Of a stretch of DNA of 64,000 bases, positions 34,929 through 47,183 are shown one piece after another. Within the stretch, counting starts at the first letter, position 1. Every line of letters starts with the position of its first letter. The notes under the pieces were generated by a model, which did no database searches, had not been told where the DNA came from, and saw nothing but the letters and a program-made list of their open reading frames with translations. The translations under genes were made by a program, and so were the position numbers. Source of the stretch: Ilyonectria destructans (taxonomy: Eukaryota > Ascomycota > Sordariomycetes > Hypocreales > Nectriaceae); contig JAHEWK010000003.1 in NCBI GenBank assembly GCA_020740775.1, positions 1,736,001 through 1,800,000 on the forward strand, read 5' to 3'.

Positions 34929-35858
34929 TTATTTAGAAACATATTGAGCGACATAACCGATTTCCATCAAGCTGCCTGCTCCTCCCCACGTCTTAGAGTT
35001 CGGGGCGCCAGGCTGTTAAAGTTATTAGCGTTAAGTTCCATGCACGACGGTTTGAAATCACAGTTCATGGCAACGTACCCAGTAACCGCCAACGGCGACG
35101 TTAAAAATGATGTAGAGCGGGCTCTGGCAAAGGGTCTTCCACACGGCAGCATTGCCAATATTCGCGCCAGTGACAGTGTTGAACACCTTGCCATCCACGG
35201 ACCAGGTAATCGACTGGCTCTTCCAAGAGCTGCTCTTGCGGTTGAAATCGACTCGCCAAATGTGATAGCTAGCATCGGGGATGTTGGTAGTGTCGACAAT
35301 GCCCGATGGCTCGTGGCAGATACCGCCCTGGGACACGTCGCAGTGGACACCGCCATAAGCAAGCTTCTGACCGTTGATGTTTTCCAGGATGTCGATTTCT
35401 CCGCAAGCAGGCCATTTGGTACCCTTTCGATAGGAGTTGCCGAGAATCCAGAAAGCAGGCCAAAGACCCTGCTTGTGGATCTTGGCGTTGCCGCCGAGGC
35501 GGAGTTTGGACTCGACTCTGGTGATCTTGCCCGCTGTAGGCGTGAAGGTGTATTTCGATTCGATGCGTCCGGAAGTCCACTTGTTGGGAGCCGAGGTGTC
35601 GTAGCGGGGGATCAGCTGAAGCGTGCCTTTTCCGCTGATGCGCATGTTCTTGTTCGACTTGGTGTATCTCTGATATTCAGCGTTGCCGTTCTTATCGCCC
35701 GTGATGAGGTTCCATTTGGTCGTGCTCGGCAGTGTTTCGGCCTTTCCGGCGAAGTCGGAGGTCCAAACCTTGGAGAAACCCGCGTAGGAGGGCGGCGCCA
35801 AGGCGAATGCAACAGCAAAGAGCGAAAGGAAAACGGTAAAGACGCGTTGGTAAAACAT
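34929..35858 (-). CDS. Secreted GH16 beta-glucanase-like enzyme
   Basis: Minus-strand exons complement(join(34929..35012, 35079..35858)) give 287 residues. I start at the ATG at 35858 because it opens a signal peptide (FYQRVFTVFLSLFAVAFALA); the frame extends further up to 36044 but without sense. The GH16 catalytic segment is GEIDILE with Glu154 and Glu159 as nucleophile and acid/base, preceded by GLWPAFWILG. A 66-base intron (35013-35078) splits the last beta strand. The second exon encodes PGAPNSKTWGGAGSLMEIGYVAQYVSK, needed to finish the jelly-roll. GH16 enzymes hydrolyse or transfer beta-1,3(4)-glucans in cell walls; whether this one is a laminarinase, lichenase or wall-remodelling enzyme is not decided. 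No GPI signal or CBM is seen. Confidence 0.9.
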
Positions 35859-37185
35859 GGCTACGGTAAACGAGTGTGTAGCAGCGGGAACGAGTGACTG
35901 TGAACTACTGTTGGCCAACAAAAAACACCACGGACAAGGCAAAGGGCTGCTCTTGTACTTGTATTTAACAAACCCCCTTCTTCCAGTTGCCCCTTCTCGG
36001 TTCCACCAGCCAATACTCCCTTGCCTTGCCTGACCAAGAGTCACAGCCCTGGCAGAACAAGCCCAACAGGCAGGTCGTATCCATATCCTGTCCGGGGGAT
36101 ATTCAATAGTCTCTTATCTGAACCAGTCAGACGCCGCTTGGCCCACTGACAGTCTCAATATGGGCAGCGTTCCGGCTGACCAACACGCGAGCCCTGGTCC
36201 GGATCCCAGATGAGGAAATGTGACAGCGCCACGCCGGCCGCCACAGTCTTGCCCAAGCCTTTTCCAGCAGCCAAACATGCCACGCGCGGCACGGGGAATG
36301 CGACGCGCCACCCGCCTGTTCGCTGTTGGCCTGGGGTCTTGATCCGGATTTCAGAGGGATCCGGTATTAATTACGGGTATTAGTAGCGTGCTTACGAGGT
36401 CATTATATATAGCCGTCGAGCTACGGCCGAATCGGCTTAGAGGATTTGCCTTAGCGTCCGCGTACACGATCTGTGCAGATTGAGTTCAAAAAACTTGGAC
36501 GACGGTCCAATGTGAGGAATTATTATGGCTCAGACGGTGCTAGCATCCGAACTGGTCTCACATGACTGGCATTAATCAGTGCTTGGGAAGCATAGTGTCA
36601 GGCTCAACATACCTACTGCACCAGCTGCCTTTGTCGTTTACAAATACATACGCCACCACCAAGATGGGGGGCAAATCCCTGCCGATACGCCGTATAGCAA
36701 ATTACATCCTCCCCAGGCCCATAAAGTTGATCGGTCCACAACTGTGCACATTCTACGCTCCACTCCCACGCCATGTTGCATGGTTGACTTCGATCTCTCG
36801 CCCTACAGCCTGGATGGGTGGGGGCCAGTCAACCCTGACTGATGATGATGTTTTCTCGTATATTATGCTTGTTCACTTGTCCGGTCCATCCGCTCGCGTA
36901 GTCTGATTACCTTTTATTCCCCGAACTATTGCCCAATGCCTGAAACTTGCACCGTGGCTGCTTGTTGGGTACTATTTCGAGACCTGTCTCTCTTCTCCCC
37001 CTGGCCATCCACACCCCCGCTAAATCTCCTGTGCTCGCTAACGTCTTTTCAGGTTGACCCTGTCTTTTGTGATAGCGTGCGAGGTTTGCTAGCCGTTCGC
37101 CACAGCTTCCCTGTCTTAGTCTTCGTCGAGTCCACCCGATCGGGCTTATTCACGATATCGTGGCGAATGATGCGGCTTAATATCG
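35859..37185. other. Intergenic stretch, no supported gene
   Basis: Contains the GH16 upstream region and about 1.2 kb with only short unrecognised frames (for example 36562-36906 and 36936-37262, plus). No repeat seen until the copy at 37186. Confidence 0.45.
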
Positions 37186-37500
37186 CCGCTACAGTCATCA
37201 CTAACGCTCAGTCAACCCACGAGCTCATTGCTTACCAACATTTGGAGCGAGGCAGATATTAACACCCTCTGACTGAATGTAACCATGAAGTCCATACTGA
37301 GACATACTGCGAGGCTTGCTACTCATTCTCGGACATCTTATATAGAGTTACTCAACGGCTAATTGCTTCGAATTACCTTTGCATGTTAATACCACGAATA
37401 GACTTAATGTTAGTCCCAAGAACTCGAGTTCCACCTAGCCACCTCCAGAAGTGTTGGGATCATGCTTGTATCTACAGCGGCAACACAAATAATGAATGAA
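37186..37500. repeat. Dispersed repeat, copy 1
   Basis: Aligns by eye over about 300 bases to 48705-49025 in the same orientation. Shared anchors are cgctac-agt, aaccc-acgagc, gcttaccaa, ccctctgactga, gagttccac-tag and cacctccag. Differences are mostly transitions, fitting an old repeat altered by RIP. No terminal inverted repeats or target duplication could be verified. Confidence 0.75.
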
Positions 37501-37965
37501 TGAGCCTCTTGTTGCCTATCCCCGTTCGCTAGAAAAGTACTAGGAAAAGTACAAGCAAGTAAACATATCCTCACACTTCTTATGAGAGAGTATACAGTGG
37601 CCTTCCGCGAGGCAGACTTCATCGCGAACACCCTACTCTTCTATTCCCAACTATCGTCCACCCTGGATCGTCGCCTACCTCCTGTTGAGGCCTTCACCTA
37701 CCGGATGTCACATGAAAGGGCAAGTCGATGACTTGGTTTGATCGTTCCTAATTACTGTATCCGCAACTTTGCTTGAACGTCTGGCAGTTCTTCTCCTCTA
37801 TGACATCAATTGCTCAGGGCAAGTCCAAGATACACCAACGAAAATTACATATCTCATAAATGCAACCCCAATTTCATCAAATCAAGTTGCTCAATGGTGG
37901 CAATATTACATGCTCTCAAGACCCGAGGAGATAAGGTATCGTATTGGTACGGAAGCTAATTTTCA

Positions 37966-38000
<35 letters not shown>

Positions 38001-38247
38001 TTGAAACACTTACTTCCAATCCCTTCTCTCCAATTACAGGACTCTGGGCCGCTATCATTACCCCGAAGATGCCAGCCCGTGAATCCGTTGCGTTCTCCCA
38101 ACTGTGCATCCCAGCTCGAAGACTGCAAATGTCACCTTTATGCAACGTTGTTTTGGAACTGATATATACCTTTAGGGGCTGCACTCTCAGTACTTGGCGC
38201 TGCAGTAATAACACACGTACTGGAGTTTAAAGACTATTTGGCTATAA
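37501..38247. other. Intergenic stretch with poly-T
   Basis: Unique-looking DNA between repeat copy 1 and the SDR relic. It holds a 25-base T run at 37978-38002 (A25 on the minus strand), possibly the tail of a reverse-transcribed insertion, but no coding part is seen next to it. Confidence 0.4.
37978..38002. repeat. Poly-T run (25 bases)
   Basis: 25 consecutive T; TTTCTTC directly precedes it and gaaac follows. Confidence 0.9.
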
Positions 38248-38751
38248 TTAAACGACTAGCAGAAGGAACTTAATCAGGAGAGCGTAATCCGTATACTTAA
38301 TTCCAAACTGGATTTCATATCTCTCCTCAGTCAGTCTTTCAGGCATTATTCTAACTCCAGCATTGTTCAGTAGCAAACCAAAGCATAATTCAGAGGATTT
38401 TGACTTGTGAATAGTAACTGTAACGCTCACAATGGACAAGACAAACTCGTGTAGTTTGTAAGTAGCTGTTCTCCTTTTTAATAGGCTGATAAGTAAGGCA
38501 TAACAAGCAGTAGTATGTTTGGCCAGGGCTTAAATTATTTCTAGACCCAGTTCAGAGTTATTTCCAGTGACTCTGAAAACCTTACTGCTAAGATCGAGAA
38601 TGTCCCGATCCTGGTAAAAGTTCACGTCTCCTTGCCAAAATAAAGCCATTGTCGGGTAGCGGTTTGTAGTTGTGTACAGGTCAGAAACTGGCTTGTCAAG
38701 TGAGCCAGTATGAAGGGGGGGTGGTCGGAAGACTATTGGTTGTAAAAGCAC
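38248..38751 (-). pseudogene. Short-chain dehydrogenase/reductase relic
   Basis: Read on the minus strand, two segments match the N-terminal third of an SDR. At 38530-38650 there is KVFRVTGNNSELGLEII, a damaged version of the NAD(P)-binding motif TGxxxGxG. Further on at 38248-38439 there is LLLNNAGVRIMPERLTEERY, the NNAG structural motif. Between them lies the correct amount of sequence, but stops occur, the glycines of the cofactor loop are partly replaced and the catalytic S-Y-x-x-x-K region is missing. It is a truncated, mutated gene. It may be a RIP casualty, since G-to-A type losses of Gly codons are visible. Confidence 0.7.
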
Positions 38752-41634
38752 AGTCAGTCAGACCTGTAGAGGGGAAGCAACCGATCCCCAAGTCCTGCCA
38801 GTGTGGATAAGAGGTGCGACGCCGAGACATGTTTTAAGACGAGCAGAAGTCATGCCAGAGTAAATAGTCCCGAAGGGAATAACAACGGAGCTGGAAAGGT
38901 AGCTCTGCCTTGATTAGCCTGTTGCAGCTGCTTTGCTAGTCATGCCAAGGGGTTACCGCCATATAGCATACTCACTCTCCTACATAAGTAGCCAGCTTAT
39001 TCCCCTGTAATGGACTTACTCCCTTTTCACAATAGTCGGCACAATGGATCACATTCAGACCTATTTCCATTTCAGATGCCTTATAAAGTTAAACTAACAG
39101 ATATGTTTCTGTTGAGGAAATAGCACTACTTTCCCTGCAACCAATATTAGTAGAGCGTCAACCACCCTTTGAACAAAATCATGCAAATTAACATGGATTA
39201 CAACATGCAGCCTATGTATCATAACGTTATTCAGGTGTAAGGTGTCAAAACCCCCCTACTATTCGCACCTCTAACCCTCAGATCTATTCAGCAAATAACT
39301 ACTGCCACCTTACTATACTGACCTCTATTCAGGAAATCCTCGGGCAGCTGGGTCGCATAAACGGAATCTTGCCCGGGCTTGTACGTGTCTTTAGTAAGTG
39401 TGGCTGATTTCCTCTTTCTTTCCTTCTGCGTTGAATTGTGCAAAATAGGAAAGCTAAGATGGCGCTCTTAATACAGTTAGAGAGACCGACGTATCACGGC
39501 TGCGTAAGTGGACAAGGTGTGCAAACAGATTAGGGCGCGAGAGGATAAAGCCAATATCTTGTTTCTCACTGCTGGCCTCTTTTACTTCGGAGGCGAGAGG
39601 GTAAGAGCTTTTCACGCGTCTCCCGCTGGTTAAGAAATCTCCCCAAACCACAACTAACGTGACAACAAGTAGAAACAACGGAAGGTCTCGGTCGCAAGAT
39701 AGCCATCGACTTGTACTCCCGTTTACGATTCTCCGAAAATCTGCTGTCACTTCTAAGGCCTGCGTTCACCCTTGCTAGCGCCGAAACGGAAGCTGGTGCT
39801 TCCACTCCGCCCTCACCGCTCGCTCGCATAGTATCAGTTCTTGGCGGAGGTACTGAAACCTCTATTGACCCGTCTGATCTCTCTCTCAATCTCTCAATCA
39901 AGAGTACACATTAAGTGCTTCCACCAAGCATGCCATCACTACAGCCACTCTCTCCTTTGGCCGTCTAGTTGAGGCTCCGGAAAGTGCCGGCATATCGCCC
40001 TTCCACACTCGGCCGGGTATGTCAAGACCAGAGGGGACGGTGAGCCAGGCTTCTTCTTTAAGTCTTTCTTTGACGCAATCATCCGCGTGCTCAAGTCATG
40101 GATCATACCAATGCAAGAGTGTGGAGAGTGACACCTTTAGGCAACAACCAGTGGCACTTTCGATGACGGGCAGCTGTATTTAGTCGGCTAGAGAAATCAA
40201 CTTAATGGAAACACAAAAGTCATGAATAAGCTGAAGGACGAAGGACTATCTGACAAGGTCTGGGAACACACTCGGGTAGTGTTTGAGAAGATTTGCAACA
40301 GTCAAGATGGTACCTAGTGATCCAGGGCGACTCAGCTCACTGGCACAAGGTGATCTGCTCTACCAGTGATCACCACCCTACTAGTGATCTATTCAGAAGT
40401 GCAATCTATAAGTATAAACCCTCTGAGATTACCACGGGCTTAACCCATTGGCTCTTAGCTATCAACAAACTTGGTTACCTAGTTCGGAGGCACTGCCCTG
40501 CCGTGCGCTCAGGGCCTACCTCAGGGACGGCTCTGTAAAATAAAATCGACAGTCTTTGGGCTAAGTTCACGTCGGGCCCAGCTCCCGACTTTTCTCAGGA
40601 TCTCTGGAGTGGCGATCTGACTCTGGAGGGTCTGGATCATCGTTTTTGGCGTCTTCCTGGTCTTGAGAGTCTAACTTCTTCTTCTTCTTCTTATCAGCTT
40701 GCTTCTTGCCTTCGGTAGACAGTTGGACGTACGCTACGAACAAAGGGTACCAATCGAGCAATCGACGGACAGCGGGGAGATAACACATTGCGGACTTCAA
40801 AATGGAGGGAGAACAGAGGAAGCAACATAAGTGAAGTATGAAGGCCGCGCCTGAGCTAAATTCAAGGTGGTTACTTGGTGCAAATATCGCTGGTACTGTA
40901 ACATGCATGTTGCCGTCGGATCCGCGTATTCGTCATCCCAAGATGACTGCGGACTCCAATAAGCGTAAGGGGATGGACTCAAATGGCTGGCTTACACAAA
41001 TGCTACAGGGCAGCAAAGAATAAAGTTGGCTCCAGGCCGCATTGACAGTTCACGACCAACCGTTACGCCAGCATGGCCACGACGGCAGATAAAACGATTG
41101 CCGCACCGGTAGCTACGAGTGTGCTCTCGGAAGCCGGGGTCTAGGTGAGGATGCAGCGAGCCTCCAAACAGGGAGCCGCAGGGGCTGTGTAACTGGAGGA
41201 GGGTTCCCGATGTCAATGTGCATGGAGATGGTTTGGGTTGTTCTACCAATCATAGTTCGATGGCGTACATCCGGGAAAGCCGTAAACGAGGGTAAACGAG
41301 ATGCGAACGAGGGCAACATGGAGTAAGCAAGCGCCTAGCCGGGGTTCGGAGTGCGTGCGTGGCAGAGTGTCTCCACCTCCACTGATAGCCGGTAGCCTGG
41401 CCTCTAGCCTGGTTTCAATGATGCTGTAAACGAACCCGAGAACGCGATGGCGATGCGATGGCGATGCGATTTCAAAATGGATTTGAGAAAAAGGGTGGTG
41501 GTATTTATTCTCTGAGCGTCCGCCTAGGTAATTGGGATTCATCTTCAACGCCACATTCATTCTCTCAGCACCTTGGTTGAGTTCCTTTGCAAAAGTACAC
41601 GGCTATAAAGTCTTCTCTTCCCTCTGCCAGCATG
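38752..41634. other. Gene-poor stretch with coding debris
   Basis: 2.9 kb without an intact gene. At about 40160-40320 (plus) the reading GTFDDGQLYLVG, stop, RNQLNGNTKVMNKLKDEGLSDKVWEHT looks like a piece of a decayed protein gene. A minus-strand frame at 40567-40908 ends in a Lys/Asp-rich low-complexity tail. A TATA-like ggctataaagtc at about 41600-41611 precedes the RTA1 gene. Confidence 0.4.
41600..41611 (+). promoter_or_regulatory. TATA-like box of the RTA1 gene
   Basis: ggctataaagtc about 25-35 bases upstream of the ATG at 41635; a short leader is implied. Confidence 0.4.
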
Positions 41635-42637
41635 TCAACTCCGGAGGAGGAATTCAAGCTCTACCACTATGATCCGTCCACGGGGGCAGCAGTCACCTTC
41701 ATCATATTCTTCTTGGCCATAACGGGTATACACGCGTATCAGATGATTCGCACGAAGACTTGGTTCTTCACCGCCTTCATTATTGGCGGCTGCTGTAAGA
41801 GACAACGTTGATGTGGTAGATGCTTTGGCTAACCAAGCGTTTCTTGGTAGTTCAATGGGTCGGTTACGTTGGGGTAAGTCCCCTAGTTGACGGCTTTGGA
41901 TTCCCATTCTGACTGCATACAGAGAGCAATATCGAGTACACAGAGCCCCGACTGGGCCCTCGGACCTTACCTTATTCAATCCGTCTTACTCCTTGTATCG
42001 CCTGCCCTCTTTGCCGCCAGCATCTATATGATACTCGGACGAATCATCCTTCTCACCGATGGTGAGCCACACTCGATTATTAGAAGGAAATGGTTGACAA
42101 AGATATTTGTCTGTGGCGATGTGCTGTCCTTCGTCATGCAAGGAGCTGGTAAGGTCATAGCAGCTCTTTTTGCCCGAACGAGGAGCTAAATCACATATAG
42201 GTGCGGGTATTATGGCCAGCAACTCAGAAGGATCGATGTCGAGAGGAGAGCGTATTGTGACCTGGGGCTTGGTGGTACAGGTCGTCGTCTTCTCGCTGTT
42301 TGCTGTTACAGCTGGCATCTTCCACAAGCGAATGCGGCAGAACCCAACAACTAAAGTATTAGCCCAGAACCTCCCATGGCAGTCGCACCTCTTGGTTCTT
42401 TACGGCGCATCACTACTCATCATGGTTCGGTCGGTGTTTCGACTGATTGAATACGCGCAGGGAAATGATGGATACCTGATTTCACGTGAAATCTTCCTGT
42501 ACCTTTTCGACAGCGTTTTGATGCTTGCGACGATGGTCGTATTCGCGTGGTATCATCCGAGCGAGGTACATGCGCTTCTGAAAGGAACCGGGGGGATGGC
42601 AGTCCGACGGCTAACTTCGGTCTACTCAATGGCCTGA
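41635..42637 (+). CDS. RTA1-family seven-transmembrane protein
   Basis: Four exons, join(41635..41794, 41851..41873, 41923..42148, 42201..42637), give 281 residues. Exon 2 is only 23 bases and encodes the FQWVGYVG segment. Family signatures are FEKLYHYDPS-like start (FKLYHYDPSTGAA), GYVGRAISSTQSPDWALGPYLIQSVLLLV, PALFAASIYMILGRII, DVLSFVMQGAGAGIMAS and SREIFLYLFDSVLMLATM. About seven hydrophobic helices are present. RTA1-like proteins of fungi sit in the plasma membrane and are linked to lipid translocation, sphingoid-base export and resistance to 7-aminocholesterol-type stress. The gene is convergent with a Zn2Cys6 regulator 231 bases away. Confidence 0.92.
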
Positions 42638-42868
42638 GCATAGCCGAGTCTGGAGGAGGGACCCTGGAGATCGTCAATCCTACTCACAGTCCAAAAGTTG
42701 ACCTTGATGGCCTGAGCCTGGCCAGTCCGTCGAGGGAAGGGGGGGGCAGGAGGGAGAGGGATGGGGTGGATGTACTTGTTTTTGTTTTTAACCCAGTCGT
42801 TTAGATGGAATTTTCTATGTACTCCTTTTCGCCTTAGTCTATTTCTATATATAAAAAGCTCCTAGATT

Positions 42869-44080
42869 TTACAAAGAACACGTAACGTTGTTCGCAACGT
42901 ATGCGGACAATGTTCTCGCCCACTCGGTGTGAGAAGCCCACTCGGGGTCGATGGAATGCAGAGATTGTGACATTTCATCGATAAGATCAATTCCAAAGTT
43001 TTTACCCCACCATCTGTCATGAATCTCAAGGGCTAGAGCACCGTAATGTATGCAGATAAGAATGGCTATTGGATCTCCTCGTTTGAAGAGTTCAAGAAGC
43101 TCGTCAGTTACTTCTACTGGCCAGCCAGCTACTACAGCCACCTTTGGACCTTGGGCAACCATGCCAAAGCTCGTTTCAAGACTTTCAATGCCTGACAGGT
43201 AGGCTTGATGTGACTTCGGGGCGGAATACTTTCCGACGGCGTCTGTTTGTTCACGGAGTTCAGCCATGGCTGCCTGAATGCCGTCTCTTGTTAGGCTAGG
43301 TGGACTTGGAGAGTTTGAAGCGCTTGAATTGCTGGCCGGATCCGCCAACGCCCGGAGAGGGCCGGTTTTTATCGAAATTTCCGAGGCGAAGACTACCGTT
43401 CTCACTCCTCGAAGCAGTTGGCAGATGGAGACAAAGTGGTCGGAGACGTTGGATAATTCGTGTCCTGACGAGGTTCCTGGCATCGCGAAAGCTAAGATGG
43501 TGGTGACAATCGAGAATCCGAATACGGCCGTCGCGCTTTCTTCCGAAATACAACCCAGAGCCTCCTTGAAGGCATTGAGTCCTGAGTTTTGGTACTGGAT
43601 GGCAACTTCGGTGTAATGTTCTTTCATGGATTGATCGAGGAATGCCAGATGAAGCGATGCCAGGGCAAGCAGCCCGTCCATGAGGAACCCAAACTTCATG
43701 GCTTCTCTGGGAACGACTCTCTTGAACACCTCGACCGACTCTAGGGAATCGACCAGCGTGTCACAAGTCTCGGTTGCGTAGTGATGCATCATAAAAAGTT
43801 CATTTAGCCTCCTTTGATGCGATGAGATTCGGTTGGACATGGTTGGTACGGATAATCGCTTGTCGGGTCTACTATTGTCTGCCGCAGCGACATCCGGCTT
43901 CAAGCTGCATTCCTCTTCCCGATCCATACATCTTCTGCATGGTTTTTCTTCGTCACACTAGAGTGGACTTCTTAGCTACCTCAGGGGTCTCAAGAGTTGT
44001 AAACATACCTTGACGTGCCGCCGTTTGCATTGAATGCATCCATGCCGGGATTTTCGATGGGGTTTTCGCGGAGGGGGCAT
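42869..44080 (-). CDS. Zn2Cys6 transcription factor, sterol-uptake-control (Upc2)-like
   Basis: Minus-strand exons complement(join(42869..43957, 44009..44080)) give 386 residues. The 51-base intron cuts the zinc cluster: exon 1 ends RHGCIQCKRRHVK and exon 2 starts CDEEKPCRRCMDREEEC. Together they give the six cysteines C15, C18, C25, C31, C34 and C41 of a Gal4-type binuclear cluster. Reading exon 2 alone from its first ATG would miss the DNA-binding domain. The C-terminal part (EVFKRVVPREAMKFGFLMDGLLALASLHLAF) matches the ligand-sensing domain of the fungal sterol uptake control family, which controls ergosterol and lipid genes. Targets here are unknown, but the RTA1 lipid-associated gene next door is an obvious candidate. 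Confidence 0.9.
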
Positions 44081-45985
44081 GTTGGACCTCCAGGGCCAGG
44101 AGCCTACGGCGCCTGGTGTCAAGGCTGGACTCGAAGAATAGAAGAACGCCTCGGACTAGGCACAAAAGTCGAGCCCAAGAACTTTGGGCGCGTGCAGGTA
44201 AGTCACCTGATTGTCGGAGTTCAGGCGGAAGCCGAAGTATTCGCTGTAGAGGTTAAGACACTGACAAAGATTGCTGATGCACTTGGAGAGTTCTCGGTAC
44301 TGTATCCAGGCCCCCAGGATGAAGAAAGATGACGCATAACATCGCTCAGCCACTTTTGGGGAGCGCACAGCCATGGAATGGAGGCGGCTGGTACTTGTTG
44401 TTCAATGCCAGACACTAGACGATGATGCCCCACGGGGCTTGCTTCTGACGAGCTAATGTTTATTCTTCGCCCAGTCTAAACGAATGGAGACAAGTCCCAA
44501 GCATAAGGCGGACTCTAAATTTCCACGAGGCGGACGAGGGGACGAGTGATTACCCCATCAGTTACTCTCTCACAGTGATAGGGAATTTTTATCTTGGATG
44601 AGAATGCCTAAACTTGGTCGCCGGACGTTCCGGACCACCCGCCACTCAGGGAGATCTGAATGGCCCTGAGCCTGGGAATCTGAGACTTCCGGATCATCCG
44701 AAGCAAGGGTCAGGCGAGCCAACAAGTACCCACAATTTGCGCATTTCTGGCGATGTACTGTACTTCCGGCGCATCCGATTTCACACTAGCAGCCAGACTG
44801 TATAAGAGCTGAGGTCCGGGCTCGACCATGCAAGGTCCTACGCATGGCTTTGGTCATAGCCACTGGTAGTCTTAGAAGACTTGGCCTTCGGGTGGGAAGT
44901 GCTATCAAGGCTACCCGCGCAAAAGAAGTCTGGACTGGATGGGAATGTTACTCGCTGACGGGATGCCCCTTGGAAGCAATGCGCCCCGAGCCAACGCCAC
45001 CGCTGGACAGTAGAGGACAGCACGTCCTATGTCCCCAGAGGAGACTTCACTGGCCTCACAGCAGGGCGGTGAGGGTAACGGAAGGGAAAGTCAATCTCAC
45101 CTAACCAAGTCAGCCTAGCTCGGATAGTTGCACAACGCAATCGAGAGTCAATTCAACGCACTGTTGAGGCTATGGTCACGGAGGATACTTGTGGTTCATG
45201 GTGAAAATGCAGATGGTAGCATTGATGAGGAGCTATCTCTAGGACAATCTGGAACGTGGTCAATTAGATGCACAAGGGTACATAGAGCCATCTCTGTCGA
45301 AGAGACCAATGGAGATACTCAAATGGTGGTTTTCTTGTATCTTTAGTGTTTAAATTGAAGCAGTGTGGTTCTAAATATGGTTGGGCTGGGTGAACAGTAC
45401 CCGGTGGTGAACAATGCCCCCCCAAGAGACTTGACCCATTTGCCCGCGGTGTGGCTTTTGTCAGATCTGGAAATGCCCGATGTGCATAAATCCAATATGT
45501 CACTTGGTAGTTTCGTTTTGAGGCTCATGCGTGCCAGGTAGCCTCCCTCGTTGAACTATTGTCCTTTCGGTCTTACTAAAAACAACTGACAGCAACCACC
45601 TCCCTCCTCCTGTACACTGGAATCAGTCGATTTCATCCCCCAAGGGCCAGACTTGTGCCTTTGGAATTGTCATGTCGCCTAAGCATGACCAACCGAGGTG
45701 GACAGCGACGTCGATAGCAGTCTAGTGGATAAGAAAAGAGGTTCACCCGGTTGAGGCCACACTGATTAAGGAATTGGGGAAACGGCTGTGATATAGTGAG
45801 GGGAACTCGGTATAGAGGACGGGTAATCGGTAAATAACAGCGGTAGGGGAGTGGGGCATTAAGAAAACCCGCGTAGTTAACGTGAATGTATTCAAATGTC
45901 TAACCAAAACCCAAGAAGTGAACAGTTGAGGATTATATCCTAGTCTAGCACATTAAATGAGCATTCCTCTTGACCTTCTCAGTTG
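44081..45985. other. Intergenic stretch, no supported gene
   Basis: 1.9 kb upstream of the Zn2Cys6 gene. A minus-strand frame at 44156-44374 (FFILGAWIQYRELSKCISNLCQCLNLYSEYFGF) has protein-like composition, but no partner exon or domain was found. Other frames are short. Confidence 0.4.
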
Positions 45986-47183
45986 CTAAGCCTTTCCTTC
46001 TTTCACAGACTTTGCCAGCGCCACTTTTATTTGCTGATAGACACCCTTACCATCCCCGTTCAACAACTCCTGGCAGTAGGCTTCCAGAGTCTTCCCTTTC
46101 AAGTCTGGATAGAGCTCTTTGGCGTTAAGGTATCCCAGGTAGCGGGCATACTCGGGAGTGTTGTCTCCCCGAATCCCCCAGGTGTGCCAATATTGGAACT
46201 GGGCCAGCTTGTAGAAGGCCGGAGAATCCGGGGTAACTTCTGAGGCCGCCGCTTCAGCTGCCCCGGCTAGGATGTCCTCAACTGGGACCTAATGTTACGC
46301 TCGTCAGTTTCAAGGTCCCGGTATTTCGTAGCTTTAGGCTGACAGGGCGGATATACGTACGTAGTTGCGCTGGATGGTTTCGCCGCTGACCCTTTCGAGC
46401 AAGTCGTACACTTGGGTTTGCGTGAGCAGCTCGTTGTACGCGAAGACCATTTGGTTCAGTGTGCGGGGGTCAGCAATGATGCGAGCAACGTATCTTCCGA
46501 CGTCCCTTAAGTCCGTCAAGGCAGATGGTACGCTTCCGTCTCCGGCAATGGCATCTGGCGCCCCCAGGAGAGCGTAGTCGAGGCGGCCAGAGGGAAGGGC
46601 AGGCAGAGTGAGTTGGAACCACCAGCCAACGTCGATTATGGTGTACGGGACATAAGTCCTCTTGATATGGTTGATGACATCTTCTTTCTATATGGGGGTT
46701 TCGTCACGTTAGCCTCGCCAATTCTGGCCAAGATAAATTGAATTAACGTACCATGTCTCTCAGGCGGAGGATCCCTTTGGGAGGCGCGATGGTGGCGAAG
46801 CTGCAGGGTACGAAACGCTTGACACCCGCGGCTTTGCAACTGTTGATGAGTGGAATCTGGGCCAAAAGCTGGGGTGCGTTGATAGCTGCGATGACAACTT
46901 CCATGCCCCTAAGTAGCTTTGTGAGCTCCTCTTCGGGACCATAGATGTCGGCGGCTGCGACTTTGACACCCCGTTTCTCCAAGGCAAGAACCTCTGGTTT
47001 CTGGAGAGAAGAGGGCCTGATGAGCGCGGTGATTTCCTGGCCGCGAAGGTATGAGTATTTAACATGTCAAGTGCAGCATATGGAGGAAGAAGGTCGCACA
47101 TATCGAGGGTTCACTGATTCGAGAAGACCGTTGAGAATAGAGGTGCCGGTCTCTCCGGTCGCGCCAAGAATTGCCACCTTCAT
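45986..47183 (-). CDS. NmrA-like NAD(P)-binding reductase
   Basis: Four minus-strand exons, complement(join(45986..46288, 46361..46687, 46752..47036, 47115..47183)), give 327 residues. The N-terminus MKVAILGATGETG carries the Rossmann G-A-T-G-x-x-G motif. GMEVVIAAINAPQLLAQIPLINSCKAAGVKRFVPCSFA and the following GWWFQLTLP region fit the NmrA/isoflavone-reductase-like family. These proteins bind NAD(P) and act either as reductases on aromatic substrates or as redox-sensing regulators; which applies here is not decided. Intron 1 directly follows the nucleotide-binding segment, and all joins are in phase. The protein ends with a Lys-rich tail. A 30-base duplication lies upstream. Confidence 0.9.

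Noticed and set aside
34944..35897. 317-codon plus-strand frame
   Set aside because: Antisense shadow of the GH16 gene, whose signal peptide, catalytic motif and intron are all on the minus strand.
44156..44374. Minus-strand frame upstream of the Zn2Cys6 gene
   Set aside because: Composition is protein-like but no domain, start context or second exon was found; the regulator starts independently at 44080.
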